Positions 18,960-27,589 are shown, numbered from the stretch's first letter. The stretch: DNA of 47,540 bases from Candidatus Izemoplasma sp. (GCA_029939945.1 JAOZRX010000005.1:1-47540); one strand, 5' to 3'. Made by a program: numbers and translations. Notes: generated by a model not told the origin, from the letters alone.

Positions 18960-20517
18960 TTTAGGTTGGCATGGAAGACAACTAAATCAAATTCTTTTAC
19001 TCAGCAATCCAACTACTACTTCTAATCTTATTGCTGAGAGTAATTATTCATATACAAATAATTCAATGACTAACGATAACCCTATTTCTGTTAATGCAAA
19101 TACAATATACACATTAACAGTTCCATCAATGCCTGGTTCAAATGATGCACCATACATCATGGTTTATGGTGAAGATGAAAACTATCTAGTTGGAGACGCA
19201 GATGAACTATGTACACTTGATGGAGATGTATGGATTTGTTCTTTTACAACCTCTTCTTCTGAAACATATCTTAATACATTGAACTTCTATCATTCTGATA
19301 TAGGATTATTTATGAGTTATTATGATTTTGAAGATTTGAATTTTACTTTATATGAGGTTGGAGAATATACAACGACTATATCTTACACATATAATGATCA
19401 AGGCTACAGAACAAGTAAAACAATAAATGAAACTACAATAGATTATCACCTACAAGGTGATAAGGTATTATTTGAAACTGATGGAACATATGGTATAATT
19501 TTTACATATGATTTTGATGGAAAAATAATAAGTTTTAACTATGACTCAAACAAAGATGAAGGACCTGAAGGAATAGAATATTACTATATACGTAATCAAC
19601 AAGGAGATATTACTAAGATAGTAGATAAAGATGGAGATATAGTAGTTGAATACTATTATGATGCTTGGGGTAAATTATTAAATATTATTGATTCTACCTC
19701 CGACTCTATAGGAACTATAAATCCATATCGATATCGTGGATATCGATATGATGAAGAAACAGCATTATATTACTTAAATAGTAGATATTATGATGAGAAT
19801 ATTGGTAGGTTTATTAATTCTGATGGATTATTAGGCTCTCAAGGAAATATACTTGGTCATAATATGTTTGCATATACACAAAACAATCCAGTAATGTATA
19901 CAGACGGAACCGGATATGAAGCAGAGTGGTATAATCCACTTTCTTGGAATAGTGGTACAAAAATAGCTGTTGCAGTGGGTATCATACTTGTTTTAGGAAT
20001 AGCAACAGTTATAACTGGCGGGGCTGCAGCTGGAGCTGCAGGATTCATATTTGCAGGGGCATTTCAAGGAGCAATAACTGGTGCACTCATTGGAGGAGCA
20101 ACAGGAGCAATAATAGGTGGAACTATTAGTGGGCTAAGTGGAGATGGATTTAAGAATGGTGCAATTAATGGTGCTGCAGATGGAATAATGATGGGTGCAT
20201 TCTTTGGAGGTGCAGGAGGTGCAGTAAATAGACTATCTATTTTATCCAAATGGAATCAAGGAAATTCTGTAAGTAAATTTGCTGCAATGAAATACCATTA
20301 TGAGACTCATAGTATTCAAACTGGATCGCAATTTTTGGGTAATGGAATGGTAAAATATACCAGAGATGCATATGCCTTTGGTCAAGCATATTCGAGTTCA
20401 GCTTTTTGGAAAACATATGAATCAAGTTTAAAGCAACCTGGCTGGATGATAAATAACTCAACTGGAAAAGGATTATATGATTTCAGTTACAGAATAATAT
20501 ATTTTCTAAATAAATGA
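18937..20517 (+). CDS. 5'-truncated RHS/YD-repeat protein with a C-terminal toxin-like tip
   Basis: A 526-codon frame with only a TTG and no ribosome binding site at its 5' end (in-frame TGA at 18928), so the N-terminal part of the gene is missing. Residues 9-16 (LGWHGRQL) are RHS-like. An unusual beta-rich insert (about 24-140) follows. Residues about 145-325 are an RHS core: YTYNDQGYRTSKT, YYYDAWGKL, YRYRGYRYDEETALYYLNSR, GRFINSDG, and FAYTQNNPVMYTDGTGY at the core's end. After that comes a glycine-rich hydrophobic stretch (about 345-430) typical of pretoxin regions, then about 95 residues with KYHYETHS and YTRDAYAFGQ, probably a toxin domain of unknown type. A candidate immunity gene follows at once. 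It may be a silent orphan tip. Confidence 0.7.
   Translation: MNIFLITFLGWHGRQLNQILLLSNPTTTSNLIAESNYSYTNNSMTNDNPISVNANTIYTLTVPSMPGSNDAPYIMVYGEDENYLVGDADELCTLDGDVWICSFTTSSSETYLNTLNFYHSDIGLFMSYYDFEDLNFTLYEVGEYTTTISYTYNDQGYRTSKTINETTIDYHLQGDKVLFETDGTYGIIFTYDFDGKIISFNYDSNKDEGPEGIEYYYIRNQQGDITKIVDKDGDIVVEYYYDAWGKLLNIIDSTSDSIGTINPYRYRGYRYDEETALYYLNSRYYDENIGRFINSDGLLGSQGNILGHNMFAYTQNNPVMYTDGTGYEAEWYNPLSWNSGTKIAVAVGIILVLGIATVITGGAAAGAAGFIFAGAFQGAITGALIGGATGAIIGGTISGLSGDGFKNGAINGAADGIMMGAFFGGAGGAVNRLSILSKWNQGNSVSKFAAMKYHYETHSIQTGSQFLGNGMVKYTRDAYAFGQAYSSSAFWKTYESSLKQPGWMINNSTGKGLYDFSYRIIYFLNK
19868..19899 (+). repeat. Left copy of the 32-bp direct repeat
   Basis: It begins TTGCATATACACAAAACAAT and encodes the AYTQNNPVMY segment at the end of the RHS core. 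It is identical in all 32 bases to 24055-24086. Divergence begins exactly at 19900, where the toxin tip starts. Confidence 0.95.
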
Positions 20518-20528
20518 GGATGAAAACA

Positions 20529-20849
20529 ATGAAAATGATAAGAAATAGCATTATTAACTCATACATGAAAATTAAGATGCCTAATGTACTTATTGATGAT
20601 GAATACGACTTCATTTATGATCATACTTTATTAGGAGGGTTTATCTCAAAGTATGAAAATGGGGTTGCAATTAATATTAATGAGTTGATGGATATGAAGA
20701 ATCAAAGGATCATAAAACATTTTGAAAGAGTTATATATAATTGCAAGAATACAGAGCACAGAGAAAATATTAGGAATTACAAAATAAGTTACATGTCACT
20801 AATTGAATATTTAATATTGGAAAATGAAAATAATACTATTTCAAAGTGA
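20529..20849 (+). CDS. Candidate immunity protein for the RHS tip
   Basis: A 106-residue protein of no recognised family, starting MKMIRNSIINSYMKIKMP. In-frame ATGs exist at 20514 and 20520, but the TGAGG that includes the RHS stop codon (20515-20519) makes the best ribosome binding site for the ATG at 20529. It directly follows the RHS tip, overlapping or abutting its stop, has no signal peptide and is helical and charged. Small cytosolic proteins in this position are usually immunity proteins that bind the toxin tip. The role is inferred from position only. Confidence 0.5.
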   Translation: MKMIRNSIINSYMKIKMPNVLIDDEYDFIYDHTLLGGFISKYENGVAININELMDMKNQRIIKHFERVIYNCKNTEHRENIRNYKISYMSLIEYLILENENNTISK

Positions 20850-21035
20850 TAAAAGTAACTATAATATATACTACTAGATAACTATACAGACTCCAATATT
20901 TGTTAAACAGATAATTTCTGTGTTCTTACTTATGCATTATGAGCTTTTAGAAAAACAATTTATTCATATCAAATCATCTTATCCGCGGGTTATAATAGGC
21001 TTACAAGAGTCTGTTGAGTAGGAAAGGTGATTACT

Positions 21036-22613
21036 ATGGAACAACTAATCACAGCTTTATATTGCAGAGTATCTCGAGAAGATGATTTATCCGAGTTAAG
21101 TTCAAGCATCGAGACACAGAAAACATATTTAAAGAAATACGCAATTGAAAATAATCTAACACATATTAAATTCTATATTGATGAGGGTTATTCAGGAACA
21201 TCATTTGATCGTCCTGGGTTTCAGGAATTAATTCAAGATATAGAAGAACATAATGTTACCACCATTATTACAAAAGATTTATCAAGATTGGGTAGAAACT
21301 ATTTAACAACTGGCTATTATATCGAACACTATTTTCCAACAAACGGTGTTCGATATATTGCTATCAATGATAATGTAGATACATCATTGAGTGAGAATGA
21401 ATTTACACCATTTCGCAATATATTGAATGAATGGTATGCAAAAGATATTAGCAAGAAAATCCGAAGTGCCTATCGAACAAAGGCCATTTCAGGACAGTTT
21501 ACTGGATCTTATGCGCCATACGGTTACACAAAAAATCCTAAGAACAAGAATCATTTGTTAGTACATGAACCACAAGCTCAGGTTGTGAGAACTATTTTTA
21601 AGTTATATCTTGAAGGATTCAGTATTTACAGAATCTCTCATATTCTAAGAGAGAAGAGAGTTTTAACACCACGAGCTGAAACGAATAAAGCAACAGGTAA
21701 ATATGGATCTAGTAATATCATTAACTATCCTTTTATCTGGTCTGTTGGAACCATAAGTAACATATTGGAAAACAAAGAATATACAGGATGCTTGGTATCT
21801 AATAAACATCAGACAAAGTCATATAAAGAAAAAAGACTAACAGTGAATCCGAAGGCTGAATGGATAATTGTAAAGGAAACACACCAAGGCATCATTGATA
21901 AATCATCTTTTGAAATGGTCCAACAAATGAAATCAAAAAATAAACGAACTAAGAAGTATTTTCGACCTAACATTTTCAGAGGAAATATATATTGTGGAGA
22001 TTGTGGTAAATCCCTATCCCTCTCTGTCAGACCAGATAGAAAAACACACGGTACATTTGAATGCAGTTCTTATAAACGCTATAGTAAAATCAAATGTGCT
22101 AGTCACTATATTACTTATGAGGTGGTATATAACTACTTCATATCTAATTTGGAGTGCGTTCTTAAAAGTTTCAAAAAAGATAAAAATCAATTCATAACAA
22201 ATCTAATAGAGATAAATGATATATCAGAGTCTACTAAGAAACTCAATATAAAGAAAATTGAGATAACAAATCGTCTCAATAAAGTAAATGAAGTTATAAA
22301 AAATCTTTATGAAAGTTATGTGTTTAAACACATATCAGATGATGTATTTCAGCTACTTGAAAAAACATATGAACAAGAACGATCAGAAATTATGAGTGAA
22401 ATCGAGAAAATCCAAAATAAGCTAGATCAATGTCAATCTTTTGTGAGTGATGCTAATAAGTTTTGTGATATACTATCTACAATCAAAAATATTAAACAGC
22501 TTAACGAGAAGACTATTCATACGTTGATTAGCAAAATATTTGTATACAATACTAGGTCTAATGGAGTTAATAGGGACGTAGAGATTCGATACAATTATAT
22601 TTCTAAAATGTAA
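21036..22613 (+). CDS. Large serine recombinase (TndX/TnpX-like)
   Basis: A 525-residue large serine recombinase. Residues 1-150 are the resolvase domain: ALYCRVSREDD with the catalytic serine at residue 13, DEGYSGTSFDRPGFQEL, and TKDLSRLGRNYLTTGYYIE. A recombinase domain follows (PYGYTKNP...RTIFKLYLEGFSIYRIS). Then come a zinc ribbon, with cysteines in YCGDCGKSL and later in FECSSYKRYSKIKC, and a C-terminal coiled coil (about 390-475). The frame is open from a GTG at 21027, but that is in the AAGGTG ribosome binding site; ATG 21036 is the likely start. It is intact and probably active, and may have inserted the segment that carries it. Confidence 0.92.
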   Translation: MEQLITALYCRVSREDDLSELSSSIETQKTYLKKYAIENNLTHIKFYIDEGYSGTSFDRPGFQELIQDIEEHNVTTIITKDLSRLGRNYLTTGYYIEHYFPTNGVRYIAINDNVDTSLSENEFTPFRNILNEWYAKDISKKIRSAYRTKAISGQFTGSYAPYGYTKNPKNKNHLLVHEPQAQVVRTIFKLYLEGFSIYRISHILREKRVLTPRAETNKATGKYGSSNIINYPFIWSVGTISNILENKEYTGCLVSNKHQTKSYKEKRLTVNPKAEWIIVKETHQGIIDKSSFEMVQQMKSKNKRTKKYFRPNIFRGNIYCGDCGKSLSLSVRPDRKTHGTFECSSYKRYSKIKCASHYITYEVVYNYFISNLECVLKSFKKDKNQFITNLIEINDISESTKKLNIKKIEITNRLNKVNEVIKNLYESYVFKHISDDVFQLLEKTYEQERSEIMSEIEKIQNKLDQCQSFVSDANKFCDILSTIKNIKQLNEKTIHTLISKIFVYNTRSNGVNRDVEIRYNYISKM

Positions 22614-22704
22614 TTGGTTCCCATATTATACATTACTCCAGTAATATATCAAACAGTGTAATTTGCAAAACGAAGTCATAATTTTATTATTTTTCATTTA
22701 GAGA

Positions 22705-22758
22705 TTGACAAATATGTAATATTCGTCTAAAATGGAATTGAACTCCATAATAGACGAA
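22705..22758 (+). promoter_or_regulatory. Promoter with overlapping inverted repeat for the DUF4143 ATPase
   Basis: TTGACA (22705-22710) and TAAAAT (22728-22733) are spaced by 17 bases. The inverted repeat TTCGTCTA (22722-22729) / TAGACGAA (22751-22758), with an inner ATGGA/TCCAT pair, covers the -10 box and the transcription start. It could be an operator or a 5' mRNA hairpin. GAGGG (22761-22765) is the ribosome binding site. Confidence 0.65.
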
Positions 22759-22771
22759 ACGAGGGTTAATT

Positions 22772-23989
22772 ATGTATATAGATAGACAAATAGAATCTAG
22801 AATTTTAAAAGTTAAAGAAATGTTTAAAGTATTGTTGATTACAGGACCAAGGCAAACAGGCAAAACAACAACACTTAAACATTTATTTAAAGATGACTAT
22901 AACTATGTAACATTAGATGATATAACAGAGTTAGAAATTGCTAAAAACGATCCAAAACTATTTTTTCTAAACAATCCTTTACCACTAATAATTGATGAAG
23001 TTCAGTTTGCACCGAGTTTATTTAGTGAGATAAAAAGAAGGGTTGATGAAATAGAAGATTATGGACAAATTATCTTAACTGGTTCCCAAACATTTCATTT
23101 AATGCAAAATATTACAGAAACATTAGCTGGTAGAGTTGCTATTCTTGAATTCTCGGGGTTATCGTATCGAGAGATTAGTGGTGACAAATATTCTAAACCA
23201 TTTATTCCCAATGATGATTATTTAAACACAAAAAGAAGCACTAAAAACAATATTAATCTTTGGAATTTCATTCATAGAGGAAGCATGCCTGAATTATATA
23301 AAAAAAGTGATATTGATTGGCAAACATATTATGCTTCTTATGTTAGAACTTATATTGAACGAGACGTAAGAAGTTTATTAAATGTCAAAAATCTAGACTT
23401 ATTTTCGAGATTTATGATTAGCATAGCTGCTAGAACTGGGCAATTAATTAATTACTCAAATATATCTAATGAAATCGGCGTAGATATTAAAACAATCCAA
23501 AGTTGGTTGAAGGTACTTGAGGCATCAGGAATTATTGTTATAATTAGTCCTTTTTCAAACAACTCACTAAGAAGAATCGTGAAAACACCTATGATTTATT
23601 TTCTTGATACGGGATTAGTTAGTTATTTACTCAAATGGAATACAAAAGATACATTACAAAATGGAGCAATGAGTGGTCCAATATTAGAAACGTATGCGGT
23701 TTCTGAAATTATTAAATCATTTAAAAACAATGGATATCTAGATATCCCAATTTCTTTTTATCGAGATAAGGATATGAAAGAAATAGATTTAATTGTTAAT
23801 GATAATGGAATATTATATCCAATAGAAATTAAAAAAACAATGAATCCTAATTCGTCTATGGCTAAAAATTTTAAAGTACTTAACAAAGCCCTCGGCTTTA
23901 AAGTATTTAATGAAATAATTCTTTGTCTAATTAGCAAAAAAACATTATTAAAAGACTACTTAGTCGCATATCCAATAGAGAAAATATAA
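22772..23989 (+). CDS. ATP-binding protein, AAA_14 / DUF4143 family
   Basis: A 405-residue ATPase with Walker A LLITGPRQTGKTTTLKHLF, Walker B LPLIIDEVQFAPS and ILTGSQTFHLM (sensor region). The C-terminal DUF4143 domain includes PMIYFLDTGLVSYLL and the nuclease-like motif EIDLIVNDNGILYPIEIKK (D...ExK). The family is common in anaerobes and mobile regions, but its function is unresolved; nucleotide binding is clear. It lies between the serine recombinase and the right 32-bp repeat, with its own promoter, so it is likely cargo. Only a distant relative of the protein at 36792-38123. Confidence 0.85.
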   Translation: MYIDRQIESRILKVKEMFKVLLITGPRQTGKTTTLKHLFKDDYNYVTLDDITELEIAKNDPKLFFLNNPLPLIIDEVQFAPSLFSEIKRRVDEIEDYGQIILTGSQTFHLMQNITETLAGRVAILEFSGLSYREISGDKYSKPFIPNDDYLNTKRSTKNNINLWNFIHRGSMPELYKKSDIDWQTYYASYVRTYIERDVRSLLNVKNLDLFSRFMISIAARTGQLINYSNISNEIGVDIKTIQSWLKVLEASGIIVIISPFSNNSLRRIVKTPMIYFLDTGLVSYLLKWNTKDTLQNGAMSGPILETYAVSEIIKSFKNNGYLDIPISFYRDKDMKEIDLIVNDNGILYPIEIKKTMNPNSSMAKNFKVLNKALGFKVFNEIILCLISKKTLLKDYLVAYPIEKI

Positions 23990-24054
23990 TATTATTAATT
24001 ATATCTATTCATATATCATTAATTTACATTCAATAACTACTGATTTTTCATGAA

Positions 24055-24104
24055 TTGCATATACACAAAACAATCCAGTAATGTATGTAGATCCAAATGG
24101 TTAA
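24055..24104 (+). pseudogene. Remnant of the original 3' end of the RHS gene
   Basis: The right copy of the 32-bp repeat (24055-24086) reads AYTQNNPVMY and continues VDPNG and a TAA stop (24102-24104). This is the usual end of an RHS core (NNP...DPxG). Upstream the frame is closed by a TGA three bases away, so it is a disconnected fragment. It is followed by a strong terminator that probably belonged to the intact RHS gene. Confidence 0.8.
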
Positions 24105-24118
24105 AGATATTGTTTAGC

Positions 24119-24155
24119 AACAGCCAATTTGAGATAAGCTCAAATTGGCTGTTTT
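24119..24155 (+). terminator. Intrinsic terminator after the RHS remnant
   Basis: A perfect 15-bp stem, AACAGCCAATTTGAG with CTCAAATTGGCTGTT and loop ATAAG, followed by TT. It separates the accessory island from rnjA. Confidence 0.85.
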
Positions 24156-24262
24156 ATAATATGTTCCTTTACCTTACAAAACATTTAACTATGTATTACA
24201 GCATTTATTTGTTATAATACATTTAGAAATATACATTTCATTTTAAGGAGGACTATTAAGTA

Positions 24263-25945
24263 ATGCAAAATAAATTATTAAAACAAAACGAAGTCGGTGT
24301 TTTTGCATTAGGTGGTCTTGGTGAAGTAGGAAAAAATATGTACTGTGTTGAGTACCAAGATGAGTTAGTTATTATCGACTCTGGTATTCTTTTTCCAGAT
24401 GATCATTTGTTAGGAATTGATTACGTTATTCCTGACTATACATATTTAGTTGAAAATCAAGAAAAAATAAAGGCTTTAATCATTACCCATGGTCATGAAG
24501 ATCATATTGGGGGAATCCCTTATTTATTACGCCAAGTAAAAATACCAAAGATATACGCTAGCGGACTCGCTATCGGATTAATTAAAAACAAGATGGAACA
24601 AAATCGTGGAGTTAGATACAATCTAATTGAATATCAAGAATTTGAAAAAATAGTTTTAGGAAAATTAAGTATTAGTTTCTTTAGAACAAATCACTCAATT
24701 CCTGATTCTTTTGGAATTGTTGTTCATACACCTGAAGGAGTAATTGTCCATACAGGTGATTTTAAGTTTGATTTCACTCCAACTGGACCTGATGCAGATT
24801 ATCAAAAAATAGCACAACTAGGTAGAAAAGGAGTTCTTCTTCTTTTAAGTGATTCAACGAATGCAGAACTTGCTGCATTCACAAAAAGCGAGCAATTAGT
24901 TAGTGAAAATATTAAAGATATCTTTACTAAAATTGAAGGTAGAGCAATTGTAGCTACATTTGCTTCTAACATTCACCGTGTTCAACAAATTGTTGAAGCA
25001 AGTATTGCGACAAAAAGAAAAATTGCTATATTTGGTAGAAGCATGTTACGCACAGTTGATGTTGGAACTGATATGGGATATATAAAAGCACCTCCTGGTA
25101 CTTTTATTGATTCAAATCGTATTAATAAATATAACGCTCACCAAATAACAATTATTTGTACAGGAAGTCAAGGAGAACCACTTGCTGCACTATCAAGAAT
25201 AGCTGCAGGAACACATCGTCAAATTAAGATACAACAAGGTGATACTGTAATATTTAGTAGTAGTCCAATTCCTGGTAACTTTGCTTCTGTAAGTAAAACA
25301 ATTAATCAATTATTTAGACGTGGTGCCAATGTAATTATTAATTCACCATTATCAGATGTTCATACATCAGGACATGGTGGACAAGAAGAATTAAAATTAA
25401 TGCTTAAATTAATAAAACCTAAATACTTTATGCCAATTCATGGTGAATATAGAATGCTTAAAATTCATTCAAATATTGGGATTATGACAGGAGTTAAAAA
25501 AGGTAATGAATTTGTCTTTGATAACGGAGGAGTATTAGCCGTAACTAGAAAGTCTGCTAGATACGCAGGTAAAGTTCAGGCTGGAAGTATCTATATTGAT
25601 GGTAAGGGTATTGGAGACATTGGAAATATCGTTATTAGAGATCGTAAATTACTAAGTGAAGATGGATTACTAAGTGCAATAGTTACAATTGATAAAACTA
25701 ATTTACAAGTTTTAGGTAAGCCAGCAATTATCTCTAGAGGATTTATCTACATGAGAGAACATGAAGAACTTACTAAAGGCATGAGTTCACTAGTTTCTGA
25801 AACAATTCAGAAAAAAATAATTTCAATGAAGAAAGTAAATATCACAGTACTAAAAAAAGATATCACTAAATTACTTAATGAATATATCTATTCTAGAACT
25901 GAGCGTAGCCCAATGATTATGCCAGTAATTATGACAGTAAATTAA
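24263..25945 (+). CDS. rnj: Ribonuclease J
   Basis: A 560-residue RNase J of the beta-CASP metallo-beta-lactamase family, a 5'-3' exonuclease and endonuclease of mRNA decay and rRNA processing. Metal-binding motif is ITHGHEDHIGGIPYL, with HTGDFKFD, SDSTNAE, the beta-CASP segment VATFASNIHRVQQI, and IHGEYRMLKIH near the C-terminal part. The length is normal. GGAGG (24247-24251) is the ribosome binding site at a long 11-base spacing. A TATAAT at 24213-24218 is the probable -10 box. Whether it is the J1 or J2 paralogue cannot be told. Confidence 0.95.
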   Translation: MQNKLLKQNEVGVFALGGLGEVGKNMYCVEYQDELVIIDSGILFPDDHLLGIDYVIPDYTYLVENQEKIKALIITHGHEDHIGGIPYLLRQVKIPKIYASGLAIGLIKNKMEQNRGVRYNLIEYQEFEKIVLGKLSISFFRTNHSIPDSFGIVVHTPEGVIVHTGDFKFDFTPTGPDADYQKIAQLGRKGVLLLLSDSTNAELAAFTKSEQLVSENIKDIFTKIEGRAIVATFASNIHRVQQIVEASIATKRKIAIFGRSMLRTVDVGTDMGYIKAPPGTFIDSNRINKYNAHQITIICTGSQGEPLAALSRIAAGTHRQIKIQQGDTVIFSSSPIPGNFASVSKTINQLFRRGANVIINSPLSDVHTSGHGGQEELKLMLKLIKPKYFMPIHGEYRMLKIHSNIGIMTGVKKGNEFVFDNGGVLAVTRKSARYAGKVQAGSIYIDGKGIGDIGNIVIRDRKLLSEDGLLSAIVTIDKTNLQVLGKPAIISRGFIYMREHEELTKGMSSLVSETIQKKIISMKKVNITVLKKDITKLLNEYIYSRTERSPMIMPVIMTVN

Positions 25946-25946
25946 A

Positions 25947-26033
25947 TCAAAAAGTGTTATTAATACAAGAGACTTTAAAGAAATAATCTAATTTCATTGT
26001 TGTACTCTTTAAACCTTTATCCATTTTTGCCAT
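25947..26033 (-). CDS. Possible 28-codon ORF with a strong ribosome binding site
   Basis: ATG at 26033 follows GAGGTGG at seven bases and begins MAKMDKGLKSTTMKLDYFF, ending in TGA. The ribosome binding site is also one arm of the hairpin at 26037-26078. It may be a decayed gene start (for example of a transposase) or a small protein; no family is recognised. Confidence 0.25.
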   Translation of the reverse strand: MAKMDKGLKSTTMKLDYFFKVSCINNTF

Positions 26034-26036
26034 ATT

Positions 26037-26078
26037 AAAACCACCTCTTACTATATATTATAGTCCAAGGTGGTTTTT
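26037..26078 (+). terminator. Probable rnj terminator
   Basis: AAAACCACCT (26037-26046) pairs with AGGTGGTTTT (26068-26077), with an additional inner stem (ACTATA/TATAGT), followed by T and CATTT. It stops transcription from rnj; on the minus strand the stem includes the ribosome binding site of the small ORF. Confidence 0.7.
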
Positions 26079-26136
26079 CATTTGTGGTTTAGTATACCTT
26101 TTTAATTTATTACTAACCAAATTCATGTTTACTATT

Positions 26137-27000
26137 TCACTCTACTATTAAGTTTTTTGTTATACTCTTAAAGAATTCTGCGCTCCATAAATTAAGATTT
26201 TCTACATCTTTAATAAATGGTAAAACATCTTTCTTTGCTTCAGTAAAATCAATTTTATCAAAACGATCAGATAAAATATCAATAAGAGCATCCAAAGTTA
26301 ATCTTTGTTCATTACTTATAGAATTAGTTTGTTTTAGTCTTGAGTGTAAATGTATTAAGTTAACAGGTGTATTGGTCGCAAGATAAAAGATATAATCATA
26401 CAAATCACGACCTTTTACTCTATTTCTCCAATTTCTTGCAATAACTGCATGAATTTTACTTGCAAATAAAGATGGCTTATCATAGACTCTCACCTGATAA
26501 GGAAAAGGTAGTAATCGATAGTTCAATTCGGTTGTGGCAAACTCAGGTGGACTAATATCAATTTCAAATCTTATCTTGATTTTTTCATTTTTAAGAATTA
26601 AATCGTTTTGATTAAAATTAGGATAAAAAATCAATAATAGCTCTTTAGTATTTCCTTTTAAAAAAGCTGATTTAATACTTGTGACATTTTGCTTTTCTTT
26701 AGTTGTTATTTCAAATTTAAGACCTAATGACTCAACAATTTGATTTAAAGCAGGTATATACTTATCCAGTAAAAAATCTTTGTCAGGAATTAATAATGTA
26801 AAATCTAAATCTTCAGAAAACCGATTAAGTCCATGAAAAATTCTTAAAGCAGTCCCTCCATAAAAAGCTGCATTCTTAAAAAAATCAGTTTTTGAGAGGC
26901 CAGCTAATGTAATTTCTTGCATTATTTCTTTAATAGCATTTTTTTTATCATCAATCGTGTTTAAATTGTAGTTTTTGAGCATTTGATCAAGAATGGTCAT
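26137..27000 (-). CDS. abiEii: AbiEii-type nucleotidyltransferase toxin
   Basis: A 287-residue AbiEii/AbiGii family protein, the toxin part of type IV toxin-antitoxin systems that can block phage growth. The nucleotidyltransferase motif is in FYGGTALRIFHGLNRFSEDL followed by DF (GGTxLR...DLD). Downstream SKIHAVIARNWRNRVKGRDL and YDYIFYL is the conserved K...R...RDLYD region. It overlaps the antitoxin gene by 14 bases, so expression is coupled. Full length for the family. Its location beside the accessory island suggests a second defence or maintenance module. Confidence 0.9.
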   Translation of the reverse strand: MTILDQMLKNYNLNTIDDKKNAIKEIMQEITLAGLSKTDFFKNAAFYGGTALRIFHGLNRFSEDLDFTLLIPDKDFLLDKYIPALNQIVESLGLKFEITTKEKQNVTSIKSAFLKGNTKELLLIFYPNFNQNDLILKNEKIKIRFEIDISPPEFATTELNYRLLPFPYQVRVYDKPSLFASKIHAVIARNWRNRVKGRDLYDYIFYLATNTPVNLIHLHSRLKQTNSISNEQRLTLDALIDILSDRFDKIDFTEAKKDVLPFIKDVENLNLWSAEFFKSITKNLIVE

Positions 27001-27589
27001 ATTTTCCTACCTCCTTAGTTACAATTTTCTTTAGTAATCTCATATTTGTAGATCTATATTTATCACATAAAAATAGTAGATTATCAAAATTCAGGTTGAA
27101 AAACTCATCCTCACTAATCCTTAAATCTTCAAAAATAAGTATTTTTAAAGCTTTCATACTAGATTGGGGAGAAGCTATATAAAGTCTATCACATATTGCC
27201 TTTTCAGGACTAGCAATAATATAAGAATATCCATTATCTATATAACTTTCTATTCCAAAAGGATAAGCCGTTTTAGGAATGTCACGATATGTAAATACTC
27301 CAAAGATATTATTATATATTTTCGATCTATTCTTATTAAATGTTGCATTTGTATACACAACTACTTTTTCAGGTATTAAACCATGGTAATAAAGTGCATA
27401 TTCAAAAGATAAATAGGACGGTCCATAAATGTATGCAGACAAAAAGTGTCCTGGTGTGTTTTTATCAGTCTCATATAGCCCTTTAACAACTGGAAAAAGA
27501 TTCTCTTTTTTTATCTCTCTATGTATCTTTCCTAGGGGATCTGAATAATCATCATATAAACTAAGCAAATCATTAATCGTTTTAACCAT
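26987..27589 (-). CDS. abiEi: AbiEi-type antitoxin/autoregulator
   Basis: A 200-residue protein in the AbiEi antitoxin position. Known AbiEi proteins have an N-terminal winged helix that binds inverted repeats in their promoter, plus a C-terminal antitoxin domain. YGPSYLSFEYALYYHGLIPE and ASPEKAICDRLY are characteristic of the family. An in-frame ATG at 27604 overlaps the ribosome binding site itself; the ATG at 27589, eight bases after GGAGG (27602-27598), is the better start. A 15-bp perfect inverted repeat flanks its promoter. Confidence 0.85.
   Translation of the reverse strand: MVKTINDLLSLYDDYSDPLGKIHREIKKENLFPVVKGLYETDKNTPGHFLSAYIYGPSYLSFEYALYYHGLIPEKVVVYTNATFNKNRSKIYNNIFGVFTYRDIPKTAYPFGIESYIDNGYSYIIASPEKAICDRLYIASPQSSMKALKILIFEDLRISEDEFFNLNFDNLLFLCDKYRSTNMRLLKKIVTKEVGKYDHS

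Larger units (their letters stand above)
19868..24086. mobile_element. 4.2-kb segment bounded by 32-bp direct repeats inside an RHS gene
   Basis: The 32 bases at 19868-19899 (in the RHS core end) recur exactly at 24055-24086, after the cargo. Between them lie the RHS toxin tip, a candidate immunity gene, a large serine recombinase and a DUF4143 ATPase, all on the plus strand. Recombination between the repeats would delete 4187 bp and join the core to VDPNG-stop, a canonical RHS end. This is either an integrated element that uses the RHS core as target, or the result of RHS tip displacement by homologous recombination. Confidence 0.65.

Noticed and set aside
19868-19899. Treating the 32-bp repeat as a proven attachment site
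   Set aside because: Attachment sites of large serine recombinases usually share only a short core; a 32-bp coding repeat is also what RHS homologous recombination would leave, so both explanations are kept.
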